Shown here: in pieces, positions 63,395 through 64,000 of the stretch
Layout: the number at the start of each line of letters is the position of its first letter
How positions within the stretch are numbered: the stretch's first letter is position 1
Assembly: GCA_031835245.1 (NCBI GenBank)
Contig: JAVKOQ010000177.1
Location: forward strand, 1 to 64,000
From: Balamuthia mandrillaris
Lineage: Eukaryota; Discosea; Longamoebia; Balamuthiidae
Length of the DNA stretch: 64,000 nucleotides
Direction: 5' to 3'
Program-made: the position numbers and the translations under genes
Notes under the pieces: model-generated
Seen by the model: the letters and a program-made list of their open reading frames with translations, nothing else
Told to the model about the DNA's origin: nothing
The model's database searches: none

Positions 63395-64000
63395 TTACGA
63401 GCTATCGGAAGTCAACAACAACTCGTATCCATCCTTGTTTCTCCTTCCGGCCATTACTCCTTCTTCTTCGTCATCTTCCTCTTGTTCTTCCTGCTCTTCG
63501 TAGGGTAGCAATTGAAGAGCAGCTAAACTGCCAATCAACAAGAGGCCAATAGTGCTGACGGCCATCATCGCCAACGCGCCCAACGAGGCCGTCAACATCA
63601 TGTGCTGCGACCACGACATTTGCCAACACCCAGCTCTCACCAGGTATTCGTGCTCATGTTTGTTCTTGTTGTTGTCGTTAAGATGATGTTTGTTATGATG
63701 TTTGTTGTTAAGTTTAACGATTGTTTCAAGACGGAAGAAAGAAGTGGAGAGAATTCCATTTCCTTCTGCCTCTTCTTCTCCTTGTCCTTGTTCGACTTTG
63801 ATGGGGAGGAAGTCGTTGTTGTGTTTGTTGTGATGAGGCTTGTGAGGATGAGGAGGGAGATGAGGGTGATGAATGTTGGAGTTGGTGTTGTGATGTTTGT
63901 TGTTGTTGTGATGAAGATGATGAGGGCATTCGTGAATGACTTTGCCGACGTGAAGGGAGGTCAGGGTGGTCACGCTCAGAGTCAAGAAGAGCACACAAAC
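63395..64000 (-). CDS. partial membrane protein, His/Asn-rich loop
   Basis: Stop at 63395; the open frame runs to the right edge, so the 5' part is probably outside the window. From the edge inward: a hydrophobic stretch (LFLTLSVTTLTS), a long His/Asn/Pro-rich segment, a Glu/Gly patch, another His/Asn/Lys stretch, then about 35 hydrophobic residues (MMLTASLGALAMMAVSTIGL and GSLAALQLL) forming one or two membrane segments, and an acidic cytosolic tail. The His-rich loop between membrane segments could bind metal. Family not recognised. Confidence 0.6.
   Translation of the reverse strand, partial: VCVLFLTLSVTTLTSLHVGKVIHECPHHLHHNNNKHHNTNSNIHHPHLPPHPHKPHHNKHNNDFLPIKVEQGQGEEEAEGNGILSTSFFRLETIVKLNNKHHNKHHLNDNNKNKHEHEYLVRAGCWQMSWSQHMMLTASLGALAMMAVSTIGLLLIGSLAALQLLPYEEQEEQEEDDEEEGVMAGRRNKDGYELLLTSDSS

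Overview
The window is nuclear DNA of an intron-rich unicellular eukaryote. Most host genes are split by short (46-190 bp), pyrimidine-rich GT-AG introns, often with GTAC donors. Promoters carry TATA and CCAAT boxes, there is a eukaryotic tRNA-Val gene, and transposable elements and long microsatellites are abundant. The gene set (NOPCHAP1, MCRS1, ENPP, DyP peroxidase, ankyrin-TKL kinase, HA-repeat protein, Fanzor remnant) would suit a free-living protist such as an amoebozoan. I cannot name the species from sequence alone.

Region 1 (1-23.3 kb) is a transposon graveyard. After a CT/TCTG microsatellite and one coiled-coil gene (883-1960), it holds a nearly intact two-ORF LINE (about 8.0-12.9 kb: ORF1, then an APE endonuclease/reverse transcriptase ORF2). 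More than ten LINE fragments lie around it on both strands. Three LTR families are recognisable: LTR A (138 bp, belonging to a chromodomain Ty3/Gypsy element at 17.9-20.6 kb), LTR B (240 bp, with a decayed Gag-protease at 5.4-7.2 kb) and LTR C (about 390 bp, present as solo LTRs). A further Gypsy RT/RNase H/integrase remnant lies at 13.0-14.3 kb. Insertion order can be read from 4-bp duplications flanking several LTRs.

Region 2 (23.3-64 kb) is gene-dense host DNA. In order it holds NOPCHAP1, a flavin monooxygenase with a 10-nt microexon, tRNA-Val(UAC), a DyP-type peroxidase containing 97 perfect TTTG repeats, a TIR-flanked element with the C-terminal half of a Fanzor (eukaryotic TnpB-like RNA-guided nuclease), an ankyrin-TKL kinase, a membrane ENPP phosphodiesterase, a tail-anchored protein, a secreted YDGGN-repeat protein, an 867-residue coiled-coil protein, a small two-exon gene, an aldo/keto reductase, a SAM-PB1 protein, a dual-specificity phosphatase, a four-HA-domain protein, a 455-residue protein of unknown family, a secreted acidic protein, MCRS1 (INO80/NSL subunit with FHA domain) and a partial membrane protein. 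I reconstructed exon structures by eye. Every multi-exon model given with full exon coordinates keeps frame from start to stop; the FMO 5' end is unresolved.

The genes do not form operons or one pathway. NOPCHAP1 and MCRS1 are housekeeping assembly and chromatin factors, while the kinase, phosphatase and SAM-PB1 protein are signalling components. The most unusual content is the Fanzor-bearing TIR element with a related terminal motif scattered nearby, the frame-neutral tetranucleotide array inside the peroxidase gene, and the nested, datable retroelements.
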